A stretch of DNA of 64,000 bases from positions 1 to 64,000 of the forward strand of contig JAKPDD010000032.1 of assembly GCA_029552945.1 (NCBI GenBank). Direction: 5' to 3'. The position numbers and the translations under genes were made by a program. Origin of the DNA: Spirochaetota bacterium (GTDB taxonomy: Bacteria > Spirochaetota > GWB1-36-13 > JAKPDD01). The notes below the pieces were generated by a model. The model had not been told where the DNA came from. It saw only the letters and a list, made by a program, of their open reading frames with translations, and searched no databases. This document shows, piece by piece, positions 34,970 through 44,197 of the stretch (positions are counted from its first letter, which is position 1; each line of letters starts with the position of its first letter).

Positions 34970-36432
34970 TCTTAGACATTGAATTGGCAAGAAGTCTTGA
35001 CAGAAAGACCATAGAGATTTTTGGTTATTCGCCTCTTATACTGATGGAAAACGCTGGGGAAAGGATCTATCAGGAAATATTAAAAAGAGAAATTATAAAA
35101 CAGAACAATAAAGTTGTAATTTTAGCAGGTAAAGGAAACAATGGTGGTGACTCTATAGTTGTAGCAAGAAAATTAAAAGAAAAAGGAATTAATCCAATAA
35201 TATTTTTGTTTTCTAAGAGAGAGGAGGTTTCAGAACTTAATCTTATTAATCTTAACATTGCTTCTAACATAGGCCTTCAGATAATAGAGGTAAACGAGAA
35301 AAACTATAATAATAACATAAAAAATATAATTAAATCAGATATTATTATGGATGGACTATTAGGTATTGGAATAACTTCGCCTGTAAGTGGTATATATAAA
35401 AATTTAATAGAGGATATTAATCATGAATTCAAAGGAAAAGTAATTGCAATTGATACCCCAAGTGGACTCTCTACAGGTAAAAAATTTTATCACCCAGTAT
35501 TAAAAGCTAATTATACCTTTACAATAGAATATCCAAAACTTAATATGATTGATTATCCAGGAAGAGAATATTGTGGTGAAATTATTGCAGTAAAAATTGG
35601 ATTACCAAAAGAAGCACTTGATGAAACTAAATATTTCTTAGTAGAAGAAGATGATATAAAACTTCCTGAAAGACCAAAAAACTCTCATAAAGGAAGTTAT
35701 GGTAGGTTCTTAATAATAGGAGGTTCACAAAACTACAGTGGGGCACCTGTTATATCAATAAAAGGAGCTATAGAAAGTGGTTGTGGACTTATATATTATT
35801 TTGGATATTCCGAACACATAGTAAGGAATAGATATCCTGAGGTCATTATACTTGATAATATAGAATTTTTACCATCATTTGATTCTATACTGATTGGACC
35901 TGGCTGGAAAAAGGATAGAAAACTATTTGAAACAATAATTGAAAAATATAAGGGTAATCTTATAATAGATGCTGAAGGAATAAACCTTATAGCAGAAAAT
36001 AAAGAGATATTAAAAAACAGGAAAAATACACTCCTTACCCCTCACATAGGTGAGTTTGCAAGGCTAATAGAAAAAGATGTAAACTATGTTAAAGAAAATA
36101 AGATTGAGGCACTTGAAAACTATATAACTAAATATCCTGATATCTCAATCCTACTTAAAGACAGTGTTTCAGTACTATATCATTTAGGTAAATTTTATTA
36201 CCTTGATTTTGGGAATGATTTACTTGCAAGAGGTGGGAGTGGTGATCTACTAGCAGGGCTTATTGGTGGTTTAAGTGCATATAACAACATACAATACTCT
36301 GTTTTTCTAAGCAATTACATGATAGGTAAAGCTGTACGTAACGCTAAAAACAAAGGTAGATTTTCAATTTCAACAGAAAAAATAATAAACTATTTTTATC
36401 ATAACAATGAGGAAGTAGATTATGAATATTAA
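34960..36432 (+). CDS. nnr: Bifunctional NAD(P)H-hydrate epimerase / ADP-dependent dehydratase
   Basis: 490 residues fusing two repair enzymes. The N-terminal YjeF_N epimerase (about 1-215) has MENAGERIYQEI and VVILAGKGNNGGDSIVVARKL. The C-terminal ribokinase-like dehydratase (about 230-485) has GSYGRFLIIGGSQNYSGAPVIS, LLTPHIGEFARLI and the catalytic GGSGDLLAGLIGGLSAY. Together they convert hydrated R- and S-NAD(P)HX back to NAD(P)H. It overlaps the preceding lipoprotein gene and the following radical SAM gene by 10-11 bases each. Confidence 0.94.
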   Translation: MEIVLDIELARSLDRKTIEIFGYSPLILMENAGERIYQEILKREIIKQNNKVVILAGKGNNGGDSIVVARKLKEKGINPIIFLFSKREEVSELNLINLNIASNIGLQIIEVNEKNYNNNIKNIIKSDIIMDGLLGIGITSPVSGIYKNLIEDINHEFKGKVIAIDTPSGLSTGKKFYHPVLKANYTFTIEYPKLNMIDYPGREYCGEIIAVKIGLPKEALDETKYFLVEEDDIKLPERPKNSHKGSYGRFLIIGGSQNYSGAPVISIKGAIESGCGLIYYFGYSEHIVRNRYPEVIILDNIEFLPSFDSILIGPGWKKDRKLFETIIEKYKGNLIIDAEGINLIAENKEILKNRKNTLLTPHIGEFARLIEKDVNYVKENKIEALENYITKYPDISILLKDSVSVLYHLGKFYYLDFGNDLLARGGSGDLLAGLIGGLSAYNNIQYSVFLSNYMIGKAVRNAKNKGRFSISTEKIINYFYHNNEEVDYEY

Positions 36433-37108
36433 AATAGCAGGTATAATCGGATTATCATTAATAGATTATCCAGATACTTTAGCAGGTATAATATTTTTAG
36501 CAGGTTGCAATTTTAGATGTCCATACTGCCATAACATGAACATAGTTGAAAACATTGAAAATTTAGAAATGTTAGAACCTGAATTTGTTATAAATGAGTT
36601 TAAAAGAAGAAAAAAACTTTTAGATGGTATAGTAATAACTGGGGGTGAACCTACCATATATAAAAACTTGCCCATTTTTATTAAAAAGATAAAAGAGATC
36701 GGTTACAAAATAAAACTTGATACAAACGGCTATATCCCTCAAATAATAAAAGAAATCATAGAAAAAAATCTTGTAGACTTTATATCAATGGACATAAAGT
36801 CAAGTTTTGATAGTCAAAAATATAGTAGAGCTGCTGGTGTTAAAGTAGATATTGATAAAATACTGGAATCAATCAATATAATAAAAGAATCAAATATAAA
36901 CTATGAGTTCAGGACAACAATAATAAATGAATATGTTGACCTGGAAGATATAAAAAATATAGCAAGATATATTAACCCTGTTAAAAATTATTATATACAA
37001 ACAGCAAATAAGGAGTGGCAAAACTTTACCTCACCACCAGAAAAAGAAATAAAAAAAGTAATAGAAGAACTTAAAACAGAGGGACTTAACTTTATAAATA
37101 TCAGGTAG
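36422..37108 (+). CDS. nrdG: Anaerobic ribonucleotide reductase-activating protein (radical SAM)
   Basis: 228 residues. The radical SAM cluster CNFRCPYCHN (CxxxCxxC) follows GLSLIDYPDTLAGIIFLAGC, the N-terminal pattern of the NrdG/NrdG2-type activases; GGEPTIYKNLPIFIKKIKEIG and LDTNGY complete the SAM site. It would generate the glycyl radical on NrdD for anaerobic dNTP synthesis. No nrdD gene is in the window, so the partner is elsewhere and another glycyl-radical target cannot be excluded. It overlaps nnr by 11 bases. Confidence 0.85.
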   Translation: MNIKIAGIIGLSLIDYPDTLAGIIFLAGCNFRCPYCHNMNIVENIENLEMLEPEFVINEFKRRKKLLDGIVITGGEPTIYKNLPIFIKKIKEIGYKIKLDTNGYIPQIIKEIIEKNLVDFISMDIKSSFDSQKYSRAAGVKVDIDKILESINIIKESNINYEFRTTIINEYVDLEDIKNIARYINPVKNYYIQTANKEWQNFTSPPEKEIKKVIEELKTEGLNFINIR

Positions 37109-37113
37109 AAACA

Positions 37114-38538
37114 ATGAGTTTAAATGAAATTTTAAAAGAGTTTAAAAAAGATAAAATATCATACGCAGCCTTATTGATAATACTTTTTATATCTTTCATT
37201 GCAATTTACGCACCAATAATAGCAAACAATAAACCTTTCTTAATTTACACTGATTCAAGAATAATATACCTTGACTTTGTTGACTCTGCTACCTCAACAT
37301 TAAAAGTTATACTAAAAAATATGGAAGAAAAAAAACAAGAAATAGATAAAAAATATGTCAAATGGGCAAAATACTGTCTCTCCGAAGCAAAAAAATTTAT
37401 AAAAGATAAAAGTATAGTTTCTAAAATTGATAACATAGACTTAGAAAAAATAATTAAAGAAAAAGCTATAGAAAGACTTAAATTAATAATAAGTATAACA
37501 GAAAAACTTGATAATATTGAAATTAAGAAAAGAATATTTACTCCACTTTTAAACTCACTAACTTTTTTGGATTACTTTCTCATGCTTTTGCCTTTAATAT
37601 TTTTTGCTCTTAAATTTTTTAACAAAATTTTGAAAAAAAATTTTACTTTTAAAAAAATAGTATTACTATCAATTTTCACTACTTTAATTATATCTTTCGT
37701 TATCTCAGAGACAACCGTTAATTTCCCATCTTATAACTATAAGAAACTTATAAAAAACTCAAACTCATTCGCAATATTTCCTATTATACCATACGGAGAA
37801 AATGAGAACATAATACCTGAAGCAAAACAACCACCAACAGTATTTATTGAGAAAAAAGAAGATCAAAACTTCCATTTATTTGGTACTGATACTAATGGGC
37901 GTGATGTACTGGCAAGAATGATATATGGCTCGAGAATTTCAATGAGTATAGGTTTTGTCGCTGTAGGAATATCAGTAATAATAGGAATAATAATAGGAGC
38001 AATAGCTGGTTATTATGGTGGAATAGTAGATATTTTAATATCAAGATTAATGGAGATTGTTATCTGTTTCCCTGTATTTTTCCTCATACTAAGTATAATG
38101 GCTTTTTTAAGGCCAAACATATTCAATGTTATGGTTGTAATAGGTCTTACAGGCTGGCCTTCTATTGCAAGACTGGTAAGAGGTGAGTTTCTTAAGCTAA
38201 GAGAGTTTGATTTTGTCAAAGCAGCAAAAGCACTTGGAGCAAGTGATCTAAGAATAATGATAAAACATATACTGCCAAACGGTATAACCCCCGTAATAGT
38301 ATCAGCAACATTTGGAATAGCAGGAGCTGTACTCCTTGAAGCAGGATTAAGTTTTCTTGGTTTTGGGGTCCCACAACCTACTGCTAGCTGGGGTGACCTA
38401 CTAAATAATGGACGTGATGATATATATGGGGCATGGCACCTCACACTTTTCCCTGGTATAGCAATATTCCTAACTGTAACAGGTTTTAATCTTATAGGGG
38501 AAAAACTAAGAGATATATTTGACCCAAGAAAAAAATAA
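37114..38538 (+). CDS. Peptide-type ABC transporter permease (OppC/DppC-like) with an enlarged N-terminal region
   Basis: 474 residues, against ~300 for typical OppC. The last ~215 residues are a standard permease: HLFGTDTNGRDVLARMIYGSRISMSIG, then the EAA coupling loop VRGEFLKLREFDFVKAAKALGASDLRIMIKHILPN and GLSFLGFGVPQPTASWG. After the first membrane helix (about 17-37) there is an extra ~110-residue helical, charged domain and two additional membrane helices (about 148-168 and 180-200). The segment IIANNKPFLI resembles YejE-type peptide permeases. It ends the dnaX operon; no binding protein, second permease or ATPase is adjacent. Confidence 0.85.
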   Translation: MSLNEILKEFKKDKISYAALLIILFISFIAIYAPIIANNKPFLIYTDSRIIYLDFVDSATSTLKVILKNMEEKKQEIDKKYVKWAKYCLSEAKKFIKDKSIVSKIDNIDLEKIIKEKAIERLKLIISITEKLDNIEIKKRIFTPLLNSLTFLDYFLMLLPLIFFALKFFNKILKKNFTFKKIVLLSIFTTLIISFVISETTVNFPSYNYKKLIKNSNSFAIFPIIPYGENENIIPEAKQPPTVFIEKKEDQNFHLFGTDTNGRDVLARMIYGSRISMSIGFVAVGISVIIGIIIGAIAGYYGGIVDILISRLMEIVICFPVFFLILSIMAFLRPNIFNVMVVIGLTGWPSIARLVRGEFLKLREFDFVKAAKALGASDLRIMIKHILPNGITPVIVSATFGIAGAVLLEAGLSFLGFGVPQPTASWGDLLNNGRDDIYGAWHLTLFPGIAIFLTVTGFNLIGEKLRDIFDPRKK

Positions 38539-38549
38539 TTTTTTCCATT

Positions 38550-40063
38550 TTACTCTTTCGGTAATTCAATTATAACTTTAGTACCTTTATTAACTTGGCT
38601 TTCAATAAAAATATTACCTTTGTTTTTCTCAACAAAATCTTTGCATAATATTAATCCAAGTCCAGTACCTTTTTCTCCACAGGTACCCTCCCTATGACTG
38701 ATTAGATCAAGTTTATAAATATTATCAATCTGCTCCTTATTCATCCCTATACCATCATCCTCAACAACTATTTGGACTTTATCAGGATAATCAAAAGTCT
38801 CTATTTTTATCTGCCCCTCCTCCCTGGTAAACTTAACAGCATTATTTATCAAGTTTCGTATTACAGTTAAAATCATATCTTCATCAGCATTAACATATAG
38901 ATCCTTAGAATAATCAAGTATTACTATACCTTTCTTATGAGCCATAACTTTATAAAGCTCTATATTTTTCCTAATTACCTCTTTTATATTAAACCTTTTT
39001 TTATTAACCTGAATACCATTAATCTGTAATCTTGACCAGGTAAGAAGATTGTTAACAAGATCTACAATATTATCTGATGATGTAATAAGTGATTTGATAC
39101 AACCCCTCTTTTCAACCTCTTGCATTGAATACCAGCATTTATTTATAAAATCAATGTTTCCTTTAAGTGCAGTAAGTGGGTTAATAAGGTCATGAGCTAT
39201 TATAGAAAAAAATTTGTTTTAACATCATTTATATATTGTAATTTCTTATTACTCTCCTTAAGCATATTAATATTATTTTTTAACTCATCATAAATAAAGT
39301 TTAAAGGCCTATCTATATTCTCTCTTACCATTGATTTATAAATAAAATAAAAAGAAATTAATTTGAAAATATGACCAATAGCATTTGTTATACTATAAAC
39401 ATCATTATAAAGAGTAAAAGATAATTCACTTAGCACTGTAAAAACAACTGATAACCTTATTAAACTTATATTTTTTTTGTCCTTTTCTTCCTTTAAAGTA
39501 AGAAAAAGTATGGAAAACAGCAGTATAAGAGATATAATATATTCACTTATGATCTTGAAATCTGTTAATCCCTTACCTTCAATAAAACATGTAGGGAATA
39601 TTTTAAACTCTAAAATAGATAATGTTATAAAAAGTGTAATTATAAAATAGATAAAAAATGTAAGTTCAGCCCATAATCTTTTTACTTTATTAAAAATTAA
39701 AGAAAATATAAAAAGAGATATCGATTCAACATACCTTGTTGCAATCCAGAGCTCAGTAGAATAAAATCTATCTGTTTTAAAAATATCTATTCCTTTATAG
39801 TTAAGTGTATGTAAAAGGTCAAGAGTAGATACAAAAAAATAAGATATACCTAAAAATATAAAAGACTTGTTTATTTCATATTTATTTCTACTTACCCAGG
39901 CTATTGTAAATATGGTATAGCCAATAATAATAGAAAACATCTCAGATATAGTATGAAAAAGAAGATAATTATTTTTTATAGAGAAAATAGAAAACAATAA
40001 AAAAAGAACCAAAAATAAAATAAATATAAGAGTATTAATAATTTTTTTTATATTTATTAACAC
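38550..40063 (-). pseudogene. MASE3-type sensor histidine kinase, frameshifted at the H-box
   Basis: The track shows two ORFs, 39200-40063 and 38550-39125, which are parts of one kinase. The first has about seven membrane helices of the MASE3 sensor type and stops at VKTNFFL. If one T is added to the T7 run at 39206-39212 (minus strand), the reading continues TNFFSIIAHDLINPLTAL, an exact H-box with the phosphoacceptor His, then joins the second ORF: N-box LINNAVKF, G1 VEDDGIGM and G2 GTGLGL. The repaired protein would be 504 residues. As read, the His-containing segment is not translated in either ORF as annotated. Explanations are mutation, phase variation or a homopolymer sequencing error. 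It follows the GGDEF gene by 25 bases and starts at GTG with AAAGGA upstream. Confidence 0.85.
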
Positions 40064-40088
40064 AATACAATTATCCTTTAAATATACT

Positions 40089-41048
40089 TTAAATTAGTTC
40101 TTTAAATGTTACAATCTTATTACCTGTTTTTTTACCATAATATAGTGCTTCATCAGCCTTCTGTATTACTGTTATTATATCTTCAAACTCTTCACGAAAA
40201 GCAATCCCTGCTGTAAAAGTAATAATATTATGGGGTGGATTAGCATTATGTTCAATTTTTCTATCCATAATCTGGTTAAGTATTCTCTTTACAAGAACCT
40301 TTGCCCCCTCCTCAGTAGTATATGGAAGTATTAATATAAACTCCTCTCCACCAAACCTGCCTGCAAAGTCTGACTTTCTAACATTGTTTTCTATTATCTG
40401 TCCAAAAATCTTTAAAGCCTCATCTCCCATTAAATGCCCATAGGTATCATTGTATTTTTTAAAACTATCAAAGTCAAGTATAGCTATTGAAAAGTCCATC
40501 TTATACCTTGAAGACATCTCATATATTCTCTCAAACTCTTTTTGAATAGCTCTCTTATTCCATAGACCTGTAAGTGGATCTCTTAAAGAGGCCTTTTTTA
40601 ATTTACAAATTCTTTCTTTCATATCTTTAAACTTCAAAAGTCTCTTAATTCTGCTCTTAAACTCATCAACAGTATAGGGTTTAAGTATATATTCATGAAT
40701 ACCTTTCTTAAAAGCTTTTGCTCTCTCCTCTTTATCTTCAATTGTGCTTGTAATAACAACTAAAGGGAAATCGATTTCCTCCTTATAAGCACTCATAAGA
40801 CTAAGAAGTTTGTTAAGTGTAATATCATGTATATCAACATTCTCTATTATTGCAATATCAATCCTTTTTATCTCTTTTTTATTTTTATGTTTTAAGACAG
40901 CATCTTTAATTTTCTTATAAAAGTCATCAATAGACTTTATTATTTCTATCATATCAGACTTTTTTATAAGCCTAAAAAGTGCTGTTTCAGCTATATTACC
41001 TGGTTCATACATTTTATCAACAAGAATTATTTTATGGTAATAAGGCAT
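40089..41048 (-). CDS. Diguanylate cyclase with an Asp-less receiver domain
   Basis: 319 residues. The C-terminal GGDEF domain (about 155-315) is active-looking: DPLTGLWNKRAI, DFDSFKKYNDTYGH and RFGGEEF, with an RKSD inhibitory site five residues upstream of GGEEF. It should make c-di-GMP from GTP with product inhibition. The N-terminal ~130 residues have the receiver fold, with the conserved Thr/Ser region (VVITST) and Lys (YILKPYTVDEF), but the phosphoacceptor position reads IAIIENVDI where receivers have LLDxxMP, so Glu replaces Asp. It is 17 bases after ilvD and 25 before the broken kinase gene. AAAGGA precedes the ATG. Confidence 0.87.
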   Translation of the reverse strand: MPYYHKIILVDKMYEPGNIAETALFRLIKKSDMIEIIKSIDDFYKKIKDAVLKHKNKKEIKRIDIAIIENVDIHDITLNKLLSLMSAYKEEIDFPLVVITSTIEDKEERAKAFKKGIHEYILKPYTVDEFKSRIKRLLKFKDMKERICKLKKASLRDPLTGLWNKRAIQKEFERIYEMSSRYKMDFSIAILDFDSFKKYNDTYGHLMGDEALKIFGQIIENNVRKSDFAGRFGGEEFILILPYTTEEGAKVLVKRILNQIMDRKIEHNANPPHNIITFTAGIAFREEFEDIITVIQKADEALYYGKKTGNKIVTFKELI

Positions 41049-41065
41049 GTTTATTTCCTTTTAAA

Positions 41066-42739
41066 TTATTTTGGGAAAACAGCTCCTTTATCAGCACTTG
41101 ATACAAACTTAGCATATCTAGCTAAATATCCATAATCTATCTTAGGTTTAAACTCACCAATTGACTTTAATCTTTCTTTTATTTCATTTTCACCTAATCT
41201 TACATTAAGTTTTTTGTTAGGTATATCTATCTCTATTATATCACCCTCTTTTAAAGCAGCGATCGGGCCTCTTGCCGCAGCTTCAGGTGAAACATGTCCT
41301 ATTGAAGCACCCCTTGTTGCACCTGAGAATCTTCCATCTGTAATAAGAGCAACATCTTCATCAAGACCCATACCTGCAACAGCAGATGTTGGTGATAGCA
41401 TCTCTCTCATACCAGGCCCACCTTTAGGTCCCTCATATCTTATTACAATAACATCCCCTCTCTTTATTTTACCACCCATAATAGCTTCAACAGCATCCTC
41501 TTCACTCTCAAATATTCTTGCAGGCCCAGAGTGTTTTAGCATCTTCTCAGATACAGCTGCCTGTTTTACTATAGCTCCATCTGGTGCAAGATTACCTCTT
41601 AATACTGCAAGCCCACCAGTTTTATGAACAGGTTTATCTATAGGCCTTATAACAGATTCATCTTTTATCCTTGCCCCTATCTCTTTTAACATGTCTCCCA
41701 TCTTCTTGCCATAAACAGTCATCTGACTTGTATCAATAAGTTTACTTTTAGCAAGTTCAGAAAGTATAGCAGGAACACCCCCTGCATAATAAAGGTCAAT
41801 TATATGATGAGGGCCTGCTGGTGCAATAGTAGTTAAGTGTGGTACTTTATCTGTTAGTTTGTCAAAGTCAAGCAATGTAAGGTCAACATCAGTATAGTAT
41901 GCGATTGCAGGAATATGTAGTGCAGTATTTGTTGATCCACCTAAAGCCATATCAACAGCTATTGCATTATAAAAAGCCTCTTTTGTCATTATATCTCTTG
42001 GTTTTATATCTCTCTTAACAAGCTCAACTATTTTTTTACCAGTCTCTTTAGCAAGCCATACTCTTTCAGCAAATACTGCTGGGATACTACCATTCATTGG
42101 TAGTGCTATTCCTAATGCCTCAGCAAGATTACTCATAGTATTTGCTGTAAACATTCCAGAACAGGAACCTGCTCCAGGACAAGCTGAACATTCATAATTG
42201 TATAATTCTTTTTCATCTATTTTACCACTATTTAATTTACCTACAGCTTCAAAAACCTTATCAAGCCCCATATCTTTATTATTAATCCTGCCAGGCAACA
42301 TAGGCCCACCTGATAGAAATATAGATGGTATATTAAGTCTTACTGCACCTATCAACATTCCAGGTATTATCTTGTCACATGAAGCCAATAATACTAGCCC
42401 ATCAAAAGGGTGAGACGTTGCCATTATCTCAATAGAGTCTGCTATAAGTTCCCTACTTGGCAATGAATACTTCATTCCTTGATGATTCATAGCAATTCCA
42501 TCACACACACCTATTGTATTAAAAACAACTGGTGTTCCGCCAGCTGCATATATACCAGCTTTAACAGCCTCAACTATTTTATCAAGATGTATATGCCCTG
42601 GAATTATCTCATTAAAAGAGTTTGCAATTCCTATTATTGGTCTTTCCATCTCCCAATCTGTAAATCCATCAGCCCTAAGTAATGACCTGTGTGGAGCCCT
42701 CTCGAATCCTTTTATCATAAGGTCACTTCTTTTTTTCAT
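41066..42739 (-). CDS. ilvD: Dihydroxy-acid dehydratase
   Basis: 557 residues, the normal IlvD length. [42 protein letters not shown], the Fe-S cysteines in [13 protein letters not shown] and [19 protein letters not shown], and the C-terminal [21 protein letters not shown] are all characteristic. It dehydrates 2,3-dihydroxy-acids in valine, leucine and isoleucine synthesis and uses an oxygen-labile cluster. No other ilv or leu gene is nearby. GAGGAG precedes the ATG. It is divergent from ackA across 148 bases. Confidence 0.96.
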   Translation of the reverse strand: MKKRSDLMIKGFERAPHRSLLRADGFTDWEMERPIIGIANSFNEIIPGHIHLDKIVEAVKAGIYAAGGTPVVFNTIGVCDGIAMNHQGMKYSLPSRELIADSIEIMATSHPFDGLVLLASCDKIIPGMLIGAVRLNIPSIFLSGGPMLPGRINNKDMGLDKVFEAVGKLNSGKIDEKELYNYECSACPGAGSCSGMFTANTMSNLAEALGIALPMNGSIPAVFAERVWLAKETGKKIVELVKRDIKPRDIMTKEAFYNAIAVDMALGGSTNTALHIPAIAYYTDVDLTLLDFDKLTDKVPHLTTIAPAGPHHIIDLYYAGGVPAILSELAKSKLIDTSQMTVYGKKMGDMLKEIGARIKDESVIRPIDKPVHKTGGLAVLRGNLAPDGAIVKQAAVSEKMLKHSGPARIFESEEDAVEAIMGGKIKRGDVIVIRYEGPKGGPGMREMLSPTSAVAGMGLDEDVALITDGRFSGATRGASIGHVSPEAAARGPIAALKEGDIIEIDIPNKKLNVRLGENEIKERLKSIGEFKPKIDYGYLARYAKFVSSADKGAVFPK

Positions 42740-42887
42740 AAATACTCCTCTATTTATATTATTTAAATAATTATTATTTACTCTATGCCTTATAAAGAAA
42801 TTTAATAATATTATTTAAAATTTTTTACTTAAAATTTTTTAAATTTATACTGCAAAACATATAAATAAAGTTAAGGAGAAAATAGTT

Positions 42888-44096
42888 ATGAATGTTATGG
42901 TCTTAAACTGTGGAAGTTCTTCCTTAAAATATCAACTTATAAATATGGAAGAGCAAAAAGTCCTGGCAAAAGGATTGGTTGAAAGAATTGGATTAGACAA
43001 TGCAATAGTTGGTTATGAACCATATAATGGAGACAAAGTTAAAGAAACTGTTAGCAAAATAGAAAACCACGAGGAAGCTATAAAGATAGTACTTAATAAA
43101 CTTGTTGATCCAAAAATAGGAGTTATAAAGAGCCTTAAAGAGATAGTTGCAGTCGGACATAGAACTGTACATGGTGCTGATAAGTTCACATCATCTGTAT
43201 TAATTACAAAAGAAGTTATAAATACTATGAAAGAGTGTATACCTCTTGCTCCACTCCATAATCCTGCAAACATAATGGGTATTGAAGCAATGATGCACGT
43301 ATTACCTGATGTTCCAAACGTTGGTGTTTTTGATACTGCTTTCCACCAAACAATGCCTGAAGAGTCTTTTATATACGCAATACCTTATGAACTTTATGAA
43401 AAAAATAAAGTAAGAAGATATGGATTCCATGGTACTTCTCACAGATTCGTCTCCATGAAGGCAGCAGAATACCTTGGTATTAAACTTGAAAACTTTAACT
43501 GTATAACATGCCATATGGGAAATGGTAGTAGTTTTGCTGCTATAAAGGATGGAAAGTCTTACGACACAACAATGGGAATGACACCAGTAGAAGGTCTTAT
43601 AATGGGTACAAGGTCAGGTGATATTGATGCTGGTATACTATTCTATCTTAATAGAAACCTTGGCATGAGTATAGATGATCTTGATAATCTATTAAATAAG
43701 AAAAGTGGTCTTTTAGGAATCTCTGGAGTAAGTTCTGACATGAGAGACATTGAAGATGCAGCAAAAAAAGGGAATAAAAGGGCTCAACTTGCAATAGATG
43801 CACTTGTTCATAGAACAGTAAAATATATAGGTGCTTATATAGCATTACTCGGAAGAGTTGATGCAATAATATTTACAGGTGGAATTGGTGAAAATGCAAT
43901 TGACTTCAGGGCAAAAGTTGTAAAAAGACTAGAAGGATTGGGAATAAAACTTGATGAAGAAAAAAATAATGTAAGAGGGCAATTGCAAATTATAACAAAA
44001 AAAGACTCATCAATAAAAGTTATGATAGTACCAACAAATGAGGAGTTAATGATAGCACTTGATACAAAAGAGATAGTATCTAAATTGAAAAAGTAA
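42888..44096 (+). CDS. ackA: Acetate kinase
   Basis: 402 residues. MNVMVLNCGSSSLKYQLI at the N-terminus, AVGHRTVHGADKFTSSVLI, RRYGFHGTSHRFVSMKAAEYLG, MGNGSSFAAIKDG, MGMTPVEGLIMGTRSGDIDAG and FTGGIGENAIDFR are the acetate kinase signatures, and the length is standard. It makes ATP and acetate from acetyl phosphate, a main energy step in fermentation. No pta gene is adjacent. AAGGAG precedes the ATG and a strong terminator follows, so it is probably monocistronic. Confidence 0.97.
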   Translation: MNVMVLNCGSSSLKYQLINMEEQKVLAKGLVERIGLDNAIVGYEPYNGDKVKETVSKIENHEEAIKIVLNKLVDPKIGVIKSLKEIVAVGHRTVHGADKFTSSVLITKEVINTMKECIPLAPLHNPANIMGIEAMMHVLPDVPNVGVFDTAFHQTMPEESFIYAIPYELYEKNKVRRYGFHGTSHRFVSMKAAEYLGIKLENFNCITCHMGNGSSFAAIKDGKSYDTTMGMTPVEGLIMGTRSGDIDAGILFYLNRNLGMSIDDLDNLLNKKSGLLGISGVSSDMRDIEDAAKKGNKRAQLAIDALVHRTVKYIGAYIALLGRVDAIIFTGGIGENAIDFRAKVVKRLEGLGIKLDEEKNNVRGQLQIITKKDSSIKVMIVPTNEELMIALDTKEIVSKLKK

Positions 44097-44134
44097 AGTA
44101 AACTGTATTGTTTAATTAAATTCAACAGTTTTTT

Positions 44135-44160
44135 AAGCCGGGTTTTTATGCCCGGTTTTC
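44135..44160 (+). terminator. Rho-independent terminator after ackA
   Basis: CCGGG/CCCGG stem with a TTTTTATG loop, followed by TTTTCTT, about 40 bases after the ackA stop. The stem is strongly GC-rich for this genome. Confidence 0.75.
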
Positions 44161-44197
44161 TTAAAAAATCTAAGAAACAATTAAAATTTTTAATTTT

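Noticed and set aside
38550-39125. Short independent histidine kinase ATPase protein
   Set aside because: The H-box and the frame upstream of its ATG join it to the MASE3 ORF after a one-base correction, so it is the 3' part of one gene.
41214-41627. 137-codon plus-strand ORF opposite ilvD
   Set aside because: It is antisense to the highly conserved ilvD coding region, with no Shine-Dalgarno and a low-complexity translation.
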